Both the position numbers and the translations under genes were made by a program. From NCBI RefSeq assembly GCF_949987535.1, contig NC_080075.1, positions 4,014,606-4,078,605 of the forward strand: a DNA stretch of 64,000 bases, in the 5' to 3' direction. Below are positions 11,109-21,340 of this stretch, piece by piece. Every line of letters starts with the position of its first letter. Positions within the stretch are counted from its first letter, which is position 1. Under the pieces are notes generated by a model. It did not search any database. It saw only the letters and a program-made list of their open reading frames with translations, and was not told the origin of the DNA. This DNA comes from Balaenoptera acutorostrata (taxonomy: Eukaryota; Chordata; Mammalia; Artiodactyla; Balaenopteridae).

Positions 11109-11745
11109 TCTGGTATAATGTTATAAGTAATAATCCTAGTTATTACTTTAAAATGTATATCTCAGAAATAACTAATTTTCTTGTCAACTGCATTATTATG
11201 AACTTTCATCAAATCTTTAACCATGGTCATTTTTAAGTCTTTTGTCATTTACAGACAGTTCTGGGTGTACTCTGATGATTTTGCAAATATGTTCCTATAA
11301 AAGAGTTTCATCTTCAAGAAATTCATGGAAAAGACTCTGACAAGTACAGGTTTCTGGTAACTGACTGTACTGCTGAACTGAATGAATAAGCATTTTCAGA
11401 ACTCTAATGAAAAACTGATGAACTCATAAAAGTGCTAACAAAAGATCAAGATGAAAAAAAAGAAATTAATTACATGGGACTGAGTGAACTGATGAGGATG
11501 AGTATAATTTTTGTGACTTTCTGTCTGAATTAAAAAAAAAAAATCCCACAAGGACTCAGAGGCAAAGAATATACAAATCAATTTTCACTGCAAAGTAAAG
11601 GAGCTGTTACAGTGGAGGATTACTGGACTGAATGTCAATATTATGACATAGTATAAGTGTGTTTCATGTTTGGTAATTGCAATCATTGTTGCTTTTGTTG
11701 TGGTCATCCATGTACAATGCTTGGTGTCAGTCTATCTCTTGTAAA

Positions 11746-11751
11746 AATAAA
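11746..11751 (+). terminator. Poly(A) signal AATAAA of first transduction
   Basis: AATAAA 24 nt before the first pure poly(A) tract, in 'gtaaaaataaaatacag'. The spacing is the usual 10-30 nt between signal and cleavage site. It marks the end of the transcript of an earlier retrotransposition cycle. Confidence 0.85.
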
Positions 11752-11774
11752 ATACAGTGTGTGTGTGTGTGGAA

Positions 11775-11775
<1 letters not shown>

Positions 11776-11813
<38 letters not shown>
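11776..11813 (+). repeat. First poly(A) tract, 38 A
   Basis: Uninterrupted A run, now internal to the insertion. It is read as the fossil tail of the previous cycle, copied from RNA in the latest cycle. Confidence 0.9.
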
Positions 11814-11816
<3 letters not shown>

Positions 11817-11887
11817 ACCAAAAATACAAACATCCTATATATAAAAATGTTGATCACCAGAAATTAGAAATAAAGATTAAAAGTAAG

Positions 11888-11891
<4 letters not shown>
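11814..11891 (+). other. Second 3'-transduced segment (78 bp)
   Basis: AT-rich non-L1 sequence between the two poly(A) tracts, with AATAAA at 11869-11874, 17 nt before the final tail. It should be the 3' flank of the immediate parent insertion, picked up when transcription read through the first tail. It is short but probably mappable as a sequence tag. Confidence 0.82.
11869..11874 (+). terminator. Poly(A) signal AATAAA of second transduction
   Basis: AATAAA in 'ttagaaataaagattaaaag', 17 nt before the terminal poly(A) tract. It terminated the transcript that produced the present insertion. Confidence 0.82.

Positions 11892-11930
<39 letters not shown>
11892..11930 (+). repeat. Terminal poly(A) tail, 39 A
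   Basis: Uninterrupted A run ending at the 3' target-site duplication. A pure tail of this length is expected only for a young insertion, because such tracts shorten and mutate quickly. Confidence 0.9.
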
Positions 11931-11932
<2 letters not shown>

Positions 11933-11935
11933 GTA
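11926..11935. repeat. 3' target-site duplication of young L1
   Basis: AAAAAGTGTA, overlapping the end of the tail. It is followed by 'ttggctagtctactcc', which continues the antisense L1M interrupted at 4651. Confidence 0.85.
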
Positions 11936-13560
11936 TTGGCTAGTCTACTCCTTTTCCATATAAATTGTATACTCATCTGTATTTTATCTAAGGAATTGCA
12001 TTAAAATTGCATATTAATTTGGGGAGAGTTGACATCTTTACTATGTTGAGTCTTATGATGAATATGAAAATGGTATGTCTTTCCATTTATTTAGAACATT
12101 CATGATATATCTTTTTTCATCTTGTTAATCCAATCTGATTATAACATTATATTTTTAGTGAATTTTACATACATTATATAGCTGAGTAATATATTTTATC
12201 AATTTCTCTAATATCTGCATTTTAGTTGGTGTATTGAAAGCATTTAAATTTAATATAATTATTTACATTTTAGGGCTGAAGTCTGCCATTTTATTTTTTG
12301 GATTTTGTTTGTTTGTTTGTTTGTTTCTTCTTTCTGATATTTGTTTCCCTGTTTTTTTCTATACCTCTGGATGGGTTTCTCGAATAATTTTTAGAACTCT
12401 ATTCTGATTTACCTATTGTATATTTTATTGTAGCTCTTTGAATAGCGTTTTTAGTGGTTTTGCTGTATTAAACATACGAACTTCATCATAATCTACTAGC
12501 ATCATTATTTTAGCAGTTCGTGTGTGGTAGAAAAACATTACCTCGCTTTATGCTTCTTTACCCTCTGCTGTTGATATTTTAATTGTCTTAAATATGTCCT
12601 CTACATATATTTAGGACTATGTCAGACAATGTTATGATTTTCACTTCAATCATAAAATATAATTTAGAAAACTCGAGAAAGAAAATCTAATGTATTTCCC
12701 CATATTTTTTGGTTCACTGTTTTCTCTCATCTTCTCAGTGTTCCAATGTTCCTTTTCTAAAATCATTTCTTTTCTGTTTATAGGACATCCTGTAGTCGTT
12801 TTAGGGTATGTCTTCTGTCAACATATTCTCTTAGTTTTCCTTCATTTGATATTGTTTTGATTTTCCCTTCATTCATGAAGGATATTTTTGCTGGGTATAG
12901 CGTTTGGGTTGACAGTTCTTTGCTTTTGGCACCTTAGAAATAGTATGCCACTTCCTCATGCCCTCCATGGTTTCTGATGAGAAATCTATTGTAATTATAA
13001 TAGTTTTTCTCTTACAGATAAGATGTTTTTCTCTGGCTGCTTTCAAGATTTTTTCTTTGTCTTTAGTTTTCAGAAGTTTAATTATGATGTGTCTTGGTGT
13101 GGATCCCACTTTGTATTTCTTCAGCTACTTAAATATACGTGTTTATTTGTCTTGGTAAATTTGAGAGAAGTTTACAATCATTCACTCAAATACTTTTCAG
13201 TCCTAAATTCTTTTCCTTCTGGAACTCTGATGATAACAAATGTTAGATTTTTTTCTTTTTTTTTTTTTGTCTTTCTAGTCTTCCCCCTTCCTGGTCCTTT
13301 GGTTAAATAAAGAGTTGGCTTTTGTTGGGACATTTTTGTCTGTGCTGTTATTTCAGGGTCATTGGCACCTTCACCTCCATGTCTGGCATATATGCAGCAA
13401 AAAGAAAATTCAGGGACTTTGACCACTAAGACTTTTCTCTGGTCCTCAGATCACTAGACAGTCCGCTTTATTCTCTCCACCTTTTAGAGTTTTCTTATGT
13501 TTGTTTTACATATAATGTCTGGATTTTAGCTGTACTTAAAATATCTCTACTCCATCTTCC
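11936..13560 (-). repeat. Old L1M LINE, antisense (right part, ORF2 start and ORF1)
   Basis: Continues the element cut at 4651. On the minus strand, 12873-13109 still reads as an eroded ORF1 C-terminal domain: the piece PRHIIIKLLKTKDKEKILKA, then AAREKHLI and DFSSETMEGMRKW, matches L1 ORF1p. Before it, 'tggggagagttgacatcttt' and 'gagtcttatgatgaatatga' are antisense ORF2 phrases. The element has a HAL1-like or short-ORF2 character, but subfamily assignment needs a library search. Non-functional. Confidence 0.8.
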
Positions 13561-13699
13561 CAGAAGTCAAAGTCAAGGTGGATATATTTAAACAAGGGAA
13601 ATTTGATTCCTTTCTTTGAAAGTTATGCATTTATTTAAGGAGATGTTATGTATACATTTTTAATATCAATAAAGCCCACTGGGATCATGCAGTATGTAC

Positions 13700-14185
13700 T
13701 CACTATGTCTTATAATTCTTCACCAGAGTTCCCTCTGAGTTATTGCAAGTAGCACAAGATTTGTCCATTTTCATTGCTATGTAGGATTTTATTGTGTGAA
13801 TTCACTGCAATTTATCTGTCCATTCTACTGTTGATGAATATTTGGGTTGCATCTATTTTTGACTATTGTAGAATAATGCTGTTATGCAATATTTTCACAT
13901 TTTTTTCATTGTGAATACTCGTATACTTTCCTATTAGGCCCATATCTGGGATTGGAATTGCTTGTCCATAGAGTATTAATATGTTAAGGTTTTAATAGAT
14001 ACTGACAAATAATTTGCCTAACTGATTGTATCAATTTATAGCCTTACCAGTAATATTTGATATTTCAGTTTTCCCCATTTTTTATTTCAGCTATTTCAAC
14101 TATTCTGCTAATTTCCTTGTAATTCATTTGGCACTCCTCTACTGATTAAATAAGCTGATCATCTTTTAATATGCCATAGGAAAAC
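13700..14185 (-). repeat. L1M 3' end fragment, antisense
   Basis: Plus-strand phrases 'tttgtccattttcattgcta', 'ctgtccattctactgttgat' and 'gaatatttgggttgcatcta', then 'aataatgctgttatgcaat', are the usual antisense L1 ORF2-end/3' UTR order. The copy is strongly diverged, so it is a separate old insertion or a further piece of the neighbouring L1M. Confidence 0.7.
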
Positions 14186-16040
14186 AAATACAAACAAAAC
14201 ACAAGAGCTATATTAAGAATCCGAGGACCTCTTCTTAAGTAGAGATATTAAAACAACATGTCCACTGAGTGGAACCTAGTACAATTAACCCACTTTCTGG
14301 TAGTTTTAGATTTATTGAGCTATGGGTTATTATGAGTGTTCTTTTAAGACTTTGGTGCAGATTACTATTATTTTAAGGAGTGGGGGCAGAGGGTGAGGAT
14401 TTCTGAGAGAATTTCTGGTGTCAAATGTTCAGGAGTGAGGTTGAAACTGAAGCTAGAAAGTAAGATACAGGCAGGTAGTGAAGTTGGCTCTCTCACTCCC
14501 TTTTCTAGATCTGAGCTTAACAGAACGTAGTCATGCTTGAGAGCTAAAATGGAGAACTTTCCTCTACTGGACAGAAATAGACTAGGACCTAGGCAAGAAA
14601 TCAGAATGAAAAGTAAGCTATTGTGTATTCAGTTATTCAATAAATATTTACTGTGCTCCTACTAGCAACATATCCTGGTGTAGACATTGGACCACCGTGG
14701 GAAGTAACACAGATGGATGTCTACCATCATTAGCATTATCAGCATATATAGTATCATTGTGTTGTAAGAAGTGGGTTTTTTTCTATGTGCATGTTACCTT
14801 TTGTTTATTTTGTTTTGGCTTTCTCTTCGCTTTCTGTATAGTCATACTTAAATCTTCCAGCCTGGTCTTGTGGAATCCACAGAAAACAAGGAAAAGTAAT
14901 GTGTACTTTTGGCTAGAGCACTTTTCCTTTGAGATCATCAAGGTGACTCAAGGTTTGGAGGTTGATCTTTACTCACTTGCAGCAAGTGGAAAACATCTCC
15001 AGGTATCAGCAAAGGTATTTACTTGCCCTTCACAAAATGGTTTCCATCCTCCACTAAAAGCAATGTTATCTGGCTTCTTTGCTTGTGTTCAGGGAAATGA
15101 CAATTTTCCTCAGGGTAAGTATTAGATGGTACAATTGTGGGAATCAGTGTCAGGAACATAAAACTGGGACAATAGCCAGAGGTTTGTCAAAATATTAAGA
15201 AAAGGATATTTTTTTGGTTTGTTTTTGATGCTAAAGTAAAATCAAAGGGTTAAAGAAGAAATTCTAAACTTGGGATGCACAAACAGATTTTGGCATATTT
15301 GAAATATATGCAGTATTTTTGTGTGTGCGCATGTGTGTGTATGTCCATGAATTTATGATTGTATGTGTGCATTTTTAAGGGAAAAGAGCTCTCACTAGAT
15401 TCTTAAAGAGAATCTATGATACTTAAATGCAGATCACTGGATAGAGGGCAAAGATTGGGAATAGTGGTGGGCTACTAGCAGTCAAAGCTTTATAATAATG
15501 AGTGATACTTTGGAAGCAAACCGTACACGGTGATGGATATGTGTTCTCCTGAACTCTTCTTACTTTCGTTATTTTCAAAAGAATGTACTTATTTCCATGG
15601 ACCCAATAGTTTTTCTAGAGTATCAGGTCTTAGGTTATTTTCTATGTACTTTAGTCATTTGTTCATTTCTTTAGTTACTGAATAGTTATAGTTGTAATGA
15701 ATTGCTATCAGAAGTTGTAGCCTGAAAAATGTTTAGTCTGGGATATTTTGAGGTGGTTTTTCATCCATTACATGAGTAATTTTTCATGAAAGTGAGAGAA
15801 GCTGTGTTCTCCACAGGATAGAAACATATTAGTCCTACCTTATTTATTATCTTATTTGAATTTTCTGTGCCCTTATTTTTTTGTTGTCAATCTGTCAAAA
15901 TCTGAGAGCAGTATGTTGAAGTTTCGTATTAACATTGGATTTATGTCAGTCTTCTGTTCTCTGTGTTTAGTTGCTAACAGTTAACTTGTCTGCCCTGCCT
16001 GAGTTCCTTCTGGGAGGTTTCCTTTTCCTTTCCATTGGTT
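14186..16040. other. Mostly unique DNA with an L2 trace
   Basis: A short antisense L2 3'-end match lies at about 14631-14700 ('tattcaataaatatttactg', 'tgctcctacta'). A 142-codon open frame at 14697-15125 has no recognisable family and is biased to F, S and L, as expected for chance frames in T-rich DNA. 15580-16010 may contain a badly decayed antisense L1 piece. No gene is supported. Confidence 0.45.
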
Positions 16041-16044
16041 TGTT

Positions 16045-16660
16045 AATCAGAGTTCCGACCTCATATACCACACACACAAGAAAACCATTGAAAGACCCCA
16101 TTCCAAGAGATATCATCAAAAATAGTGAGTAACCAGTGTAGCACATAAGCTGATCTTCCAGAATAGGTCACCGACCAATGAGAAGAGAGGCTAGCCATAA
16201 ACAACCAATGAGATCTGACTAACGCACAACAGCAGAGTGTCTGCCCCACCCTCCTGTGGCCCATGGGAGACTGTGTCCAATGCAGCATCACTCAGTGCCA
16301 TTTTGAGAGGTTGGTCTTAATAGTGCATTCCTTTGTGAGATAGTGGAATGCAGAGGCTAAGGCCCTTATAAGTAAGGGGGAAGCTGTCTTAGAGCATCTT
16401 TCCCATCATGTGGAGAGAGCTAGGCAGAATGAAAGAAGCTGAGAAAAGCTGAGATAAAACGGGAAGAAGAAAGCACATAGGGTTAAGACCCAAGGAGAGA
16501 ATGAGAATGAAAGAGAAACTATTCACGTTATTATCTGATCACTTGGATCCATCATGCCTGCTGCCTATATATTCTTACGTCAGGAATCAATAAATTTTCT
16601 ACTAGCTTTAACTAGTTTGAGTTTCATTTATGCCCCTTGAAAACCGGGTCTTGCCTAATT
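16045..16660 (+). repeat. Probable solo LTR of an old endogenous retrovirus
   Basis: The segment is GC-richer than its flanks, has CCAAT-like boxes ('gaccaatgag', 'caaccaatgaga'), and ends in an LTR-like R-U5: AATAAA at 16589-16594, then 'actagctttaactagtttga' and 'gaaaaccgggtcttgcc', resembling mammalian ERVL/MaLR LTR ends. No internal retroviral gene is adjacent. Borders and family are uncertain. Confidence 0.5.
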
Positions 16661-16679
16661 TAATTTAATTTAACTTTTT

Positions 16680-18560
16680 CAGATATTTCAAATATACTGC
16701 GAATATAGAAAATGCTCAGGTACACATTACCCATGCACTACAAATGTATATGTTTTGCATACGTAGTGCATAATCATTGTGATCATAATTGTTTTGAGTG
16801 TCTTCTCCATTTATCCTCACCTTTCCTGGAGGTACATATTCAAAGATGACATGCATCAATCCAGTACATGTTTTATATTTTAAAACACATGCATTAGTTA
16901 CTAAAATATGAATTGTTCATTACTTGTTTTTAAAGTTCACATGATTAGAATTATAAAGAGCTCTGCATTCTGTAGCTTTTCTCCTCTCAAAATCTGTCTC
17001 CCAGATTTTGCATGTTGTTGAATTTAGACCTAGTTTATTCATTTTGAGTGCTTTGCAGTACTTTTTTTTATGACTAGACCATGATATGTATTTCCCTCTT
17101 GTGTTTTGGACTTTCTTTTGATTCTTTATTGTATGCAGTGTTGCAATAACAATTCTTGTTCCTTTTTCAGAGTTTAGTTAGGGTAGGTACCTTGAAGGGG
17201 AATTGCTGAGTTGTATGCTATTTTACTCTTTAATTTAATTACATAATTACATATTTAATTTAATTGCTGGTAGTTTTTAAGCCCACCAACAGTATATGAA
17301 ATTTCCATTTCCCCATGTTTCTCAAAAATTTTATTGCTAGACGTTATTATTTTTGCCAGTGTGATGGTTATGAAGTAGAAATTCTTTTCTGCTTCAATTT
17401 GCATTTTTCAGCTTCTGTTTACTAGAGAGGTTGAGCTTTTATCTACATATTTATTAACGATTCAGATCAGCTCCTTAAATGTTTGTTCATTTCCTTTGCC
17501 CCTTTGTATTTAAGTTAACTTTTTTATTTCTATGAATTTTAAAAGGTATTCAAGGTGTGAATTTGTTTTAATGATGTGCTATTAATATCTTTCCCCAGTC
17601 CATGTTTTTTTTTAAACCTGATTTATCCTGTTTTTATTGTTGTAGAGAATTTTATTTATTACTATTATTGTTGTTGTTTTATGGGTTGTGATTTTCTGAG
17701 TTATTTAATCACTTTTATCTGAAAGTCATAAGGAAATTTTCTCTAATTTTTCTTAAAAAATTTGAAATTGTCTTTATTCATTTACCTTATTAATCAATCT
17801 GAAATTAATTTTGCAAATAGTATAAAGAAAGGAACTAATAAATGGAGTTATTAAACATGGTACATAATTAAGGACCTAGAAATAGTATAGAAACCTTTGA
17901 ACCTGAACAGTTTTAACTTCATTAGTTATTGACAAGAATGTCTATCTTATTTAAAACAAGTACAGATTTTCTCTTACAATCTTTTAAAATATTTCTACAG
18001 CACTTAGAAATTTCGTCTCTTTTACAGTTCCAAAGTTGGTAATTTGGCCGTTATCCTCTTTTTTCTTGATCAAATTTGTAAGCTACTATTATGTGAGTCT
18101 TTTCAAAGAATCAGTTTGTTTGAATGATCTTCTATGTCTTTTCTTTTCCTCTTCAGTTTGTGAATTTCACATTTTTACAAATTATTTTTCCACCTATTTT
18201 TAGATTTATTCTATTCTTTATCTAGCTTTTTAATTTGAATGCTGACTCATTGATTTTGATCTTCTAGTTTTCTGATATATGCATTTAATGCTGCAACTTT
18301 CCCTATAATTATAGATCTATTTGCATCCTAAATATTCTGATAGGCAGTGTTTTCCTTGTTTTTCAGTTATAAATAGTTGATAGTTTCTATTATATACATT
18401 ATCAATAAATATTTTCACATTTTCCAATACATACTTTTTTCTTTTCTTCTGTTCTTTTATTTTTCTTTGAGACAGGGCTGTTTTTCTAATAATTACTTAT
18501 TTTATAGCTTTGTGGTCAGAGAACCTGGTCTCTATGATATATTTAAACAAAAAGAATGAT
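16680..18560 (-). repeat. Old L1M LINE, antisense
   Basis: The plus strand carries antisense L1 phrases in order: 'gaattgctgagttgtatgct', 'cccaccaacagtatatgaaa', 'gccagtgtgatggttatgaa', 'tgttcatttcctttgcccct', then an ORF2-body part ('ctgactcattgattttgatc', 'tttgtggtcagagaacctgg'). Highly diverged, with no frame left. Confidence 0.72.
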
Positions 18561-20405
18561 AGATTTAGAAACTATTTATTTCTTTAAAAATAGGAAAAAT
18601 GTGATTTTAAAAATAAAATTCATGTCTAGCATAGGAAGATTATTGTATCTTAACACATTTTTCCATAGCTCCATATACATGGCCAATATTCTAAAACTGA
18701 GTATGATTTTATATTGTAAAATACAACTGCTACATCACTTACTCCCTTAACTAATCCTATTTGGAGGATGATTCTGCCCTGTGCTCTACCCTTTGTTGGT
18801 ATCCCCAGACAACTGATTCATAAGACAAACAAAACATTTGGTATTATATTGAAATGGTACAGGTCCTACTTAAATATTCTTACCTTCACATTATTTAATA
18901 TATAACACTGGAAATAGTTTGCCTTGAGAGTTTAAGACTGTCATTCAGATTCTTTCTAAATCCGGCAACTTTTCTCACTGAGTTAATGATCTGAACTTGA
19001 GTGGACACAAATTGATGGCTGACATTAATGGAAGCCTGATGCCTCTAGAGCTCCATTTTCTGTTTTGGCCAGTGGGGAAGCCATTCTACTCAGCTGGCCA
19101 CTGCACCTTCAAAAGAAAGTTCAGTCACTTATTGGACAAAAGCTATACTTCAAGTATGGAGTCGAGGGAGTGACAGTAAACTCTTCTTTCTCAAGAAAGA
19201 GGTTTGCAGGAAAAACACACAAACACACACACACAAATGATGAGGAGCCAGGATATCTAGATTACTAACTCAGACATTTGGTCTTCCCTGTGTTTAACTG
19301 CACTGCATGTGAGTCACATAATGTCAGGATATGTAGAGAATTCTTAATATATACAGTAGCACTATGGTAACAGGCAGCAGGTGTTTTTTGGTTTGTTTGT
19401 TTTTAGGAGTTTATGCAGTCCAGCAAACTGAGAATTGTGCAACTTAATAGGAAATAGGAATAAGATAAGTAAATCAAATATACATAAAACATGTTATCCC
19501 TTTATCCTTCCTAACAACTTAAGTTTTATACCTATGCCATCTGCTAAAGATATACTCATGTTTATTGACTTGAGTTTTATCTTTATTAACTTACTTATCC
19601 TGCCTTCCTTCAAGTGGAATGGGTAATGAATGGAGTGTTAAAAGGATTTCAGAATAGTATTTGGTACAAAAAATAGTCAATAATGTTTTGATTACGATGG
19701 CAGGGTATTTTTCACTTTGTTCATGTCTTTGGTAAGTAACAAACTATACTAATATCTCTCCTGTTGTAATTTATCTTGAGCATTTTGAAGGGAACAATAA
19801 AAATTCTGTAGAGTTAACTTGGGTCTGATGCACAGTAGAACAAAATGATGGAAGAAGCAGATCCCAGCAATTCCTTTTTTACTTTTTCAATACTGTCAAA
19901 AGCCATCATATTGATCACTTTTCAGTAAGGTGAAAACCTAATAAACGAGTAAACTCCTGAGACTTTGTTGCACGTATATGCTATTGTTTACAGAGTTAAA
20001 ACTTCTGGTTACACTCAATAACTACTTCATTGGTCCCTTGAACGTCTATGGAGGCAAGAAGGCATCTATCTGATTTCCCAGTCAACCTCCTGAGACCCCT
20101 GCTTCCTCCAGTGCATTATTTTCAGTGCTCTTTCACATAAGAATATTCTGTGAACATTAAAATAGGCAAATATAATTTAAGAGGTTCTTATGTGGAGTGT
20201 ATGGAGTGATGCTTCACTTCCATCCTTTTGATTCAATCATGCATCCACAAACTTAAACTTCCTGTTTCCACCTTTCCAGCAATTATGTTACCATTCAAAG
20301 TCAGGTTCTTATTATGTGTTCTAAAACTTTTCATCAACTGTTCTTTTCCCCACATTTTTTAGTCTCTTCTTCTTTCCTTCAGAATGTTCATAATTGGAAT
20401 CAAAA
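18561..20405. other. Unique AT-rich DNA, no gene seen
   Basis: No exon or clear repeat copy. A short (CA)n patch lies near 19217-19235. Open frames of 63-67 codons have no family resemblance. Confidence 0.45.
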
Positions 20406-20409
20406 CAAA

Positions 20410-20870
20410 GATGCATTCATTTATTGAATAAATATTTAATAAGAATATACTATGTGCCAGTTACCATGATGAAGGCTAATTTTATTATGATGATTAGAAC
20501 AGACATGGACCTTGACCCCAGGAAGTTCACACAAATAAATATCTAATTATAAATTCCAACCATTCATATGAAGAAAAAGCACACTGCACAGCAGATCGGC
20601 TTATTAAAACAGGAAAAATAAGAGAAGACTCCCATGAACAGTTAATATTTTAACTGAGATCTTAAGGCTGAGCTGCCATTGCATGCCGAGTTGGGAGTAA
20701 GGCAAGGCATTCCAGGGAGAGGAGGAACTGAAATAGAAAAGAATTGACTTACTGAAGGAACTGAAAGAAAAGTAGTGAGATTGAAGCACATTGGACAAAA
20801 AGGAGGGAAGTACACAAAGACTGTGGAGAAGACAAACATCAGATAATGGAACAGTTTAGGTGTTCTTGTA
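20410..20870 (-). repeat. L2 LINE 3' part, antisense
   Basis: Starts with the antisense L2 terminus ('cattcatttattgaataaat', 'actatgtgccagttaccatg') and continues through 'acatggaccttgaccccagg', 'taactgagatcttaaggctg' and 'ggcattccagggagaggag', the L2 order on its minus strand. Ancient and inactive. Confidence 0.72.
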
Positions 20871-21269
20871 TGTGCAGTGGGAGGTCTTTTAATCATTTTA
20901 ATAAAGTAATAATACAATATAATTTGGGTTTGAAACGAGTGCCTCAGATGGCTGTAATGAGACAGGATAAGAAGTCGGCAGAGGAGGAGGAGGGAGAGGG
21001 AGCAGTTAGGCAGGAACCCAATGAAAAAGAAAACCTTGGCTCTGCTTTCAGAGAACTTCAGCAGTATAACAGAGGAGACCATCATGTAAAAAGTTAATTT
21101 CAACATAATGTGGTATGAGTGGAGAAAGGTCTGGTGAAGTGTGGTAAGTCAGAGGGTCCCAGGAAGTGGAAACAGAGTAGGTAAGTTCTACCAGAAACCA
21201 AGGACTGGCAAAGACATTGGAGAAACTGAGGAAACCTCTGGAACTTAATGGTTATGAACACACTTGTTC

Positions 21270-21340
21270 ACTTGCTCATTCATTGAGAAGCTTTATTGAG
21301 TGCCTACTGTGTGCTAAGCATGTGTGCCAAGTACTAGATT
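21270..21340 (-). repeat. L2 LINE terminal fragment, antisense
   Basis: 'gctcattcattgagaagctt' followed by 'tattgagtgcctactgtgtg' is the antisense L2 3' end. Short remnant. Confidence 0.65.

Larger units (their letters stand above)
10611..11775 (+). other. First 3'-transduced segment (non-L1)
   Basis: Follows the L1 tail directly and lies inside the target-site duplication. It begins with a minisatellite (10641-11108) and continues as unique sequence. It ends with AATAAA at 11746-11751, a GT-rich stretch at 11757-11771, and a pure poly(A) from 11776, 24 nt past the signal. That is the layout of a transcript that read past the L1 end and was polyadenylated in the parent locus's flank. The unique part (about 11110-11775) has the texture of a 3' UTR, but I recognise no gene in it; a 78-codon open frame at 11657-11893 runs through the poly(A) and is not a gene. 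Confidence 0.85.
4652..11930 (+). mobile_element. Young full-length L1 with serial 3' transductions
   Basis: One insertion containing, in order, a 5' UTR of 971 bp, intact ORF1, a 58-bp spacer, intact ORF2, a 3' UTR of about 190 bp, a short A-rich L1 tail, a first non-L1 segment (10611-11775) with poly(A), and a second non-L1 segment (11814-11891) with poly(A). The duplication AAAAAGTGTA flanks the whole block; no matching duplication follows the L1 3' UTR itself. The insertion lies inside an antisense L1M whose two halves join seamlessly when it is removed. Intact frames and pure tails of 38 and 39 A point to a recent insertion. The family appears to be a cetartiodactyl or cetacean L1; I cannot name the subfamily. 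Confidence 0.92.

Noticed and set aside
11490..11540. C-box-like 'ctgatgagg' followed by 'ctgaat', suggesting a C/D snoRNA
   Set aside because: No proper RTGATGA/CTGA pair with a terminal stem and no host-gene context. A chance match.
14697..15125. 142-codon open frame as a possible gene
   Set aside because: Composition dominated by F, L, S and C as in T-rich noncoding DNA, no family resemblance, no supported splice or promoter context.
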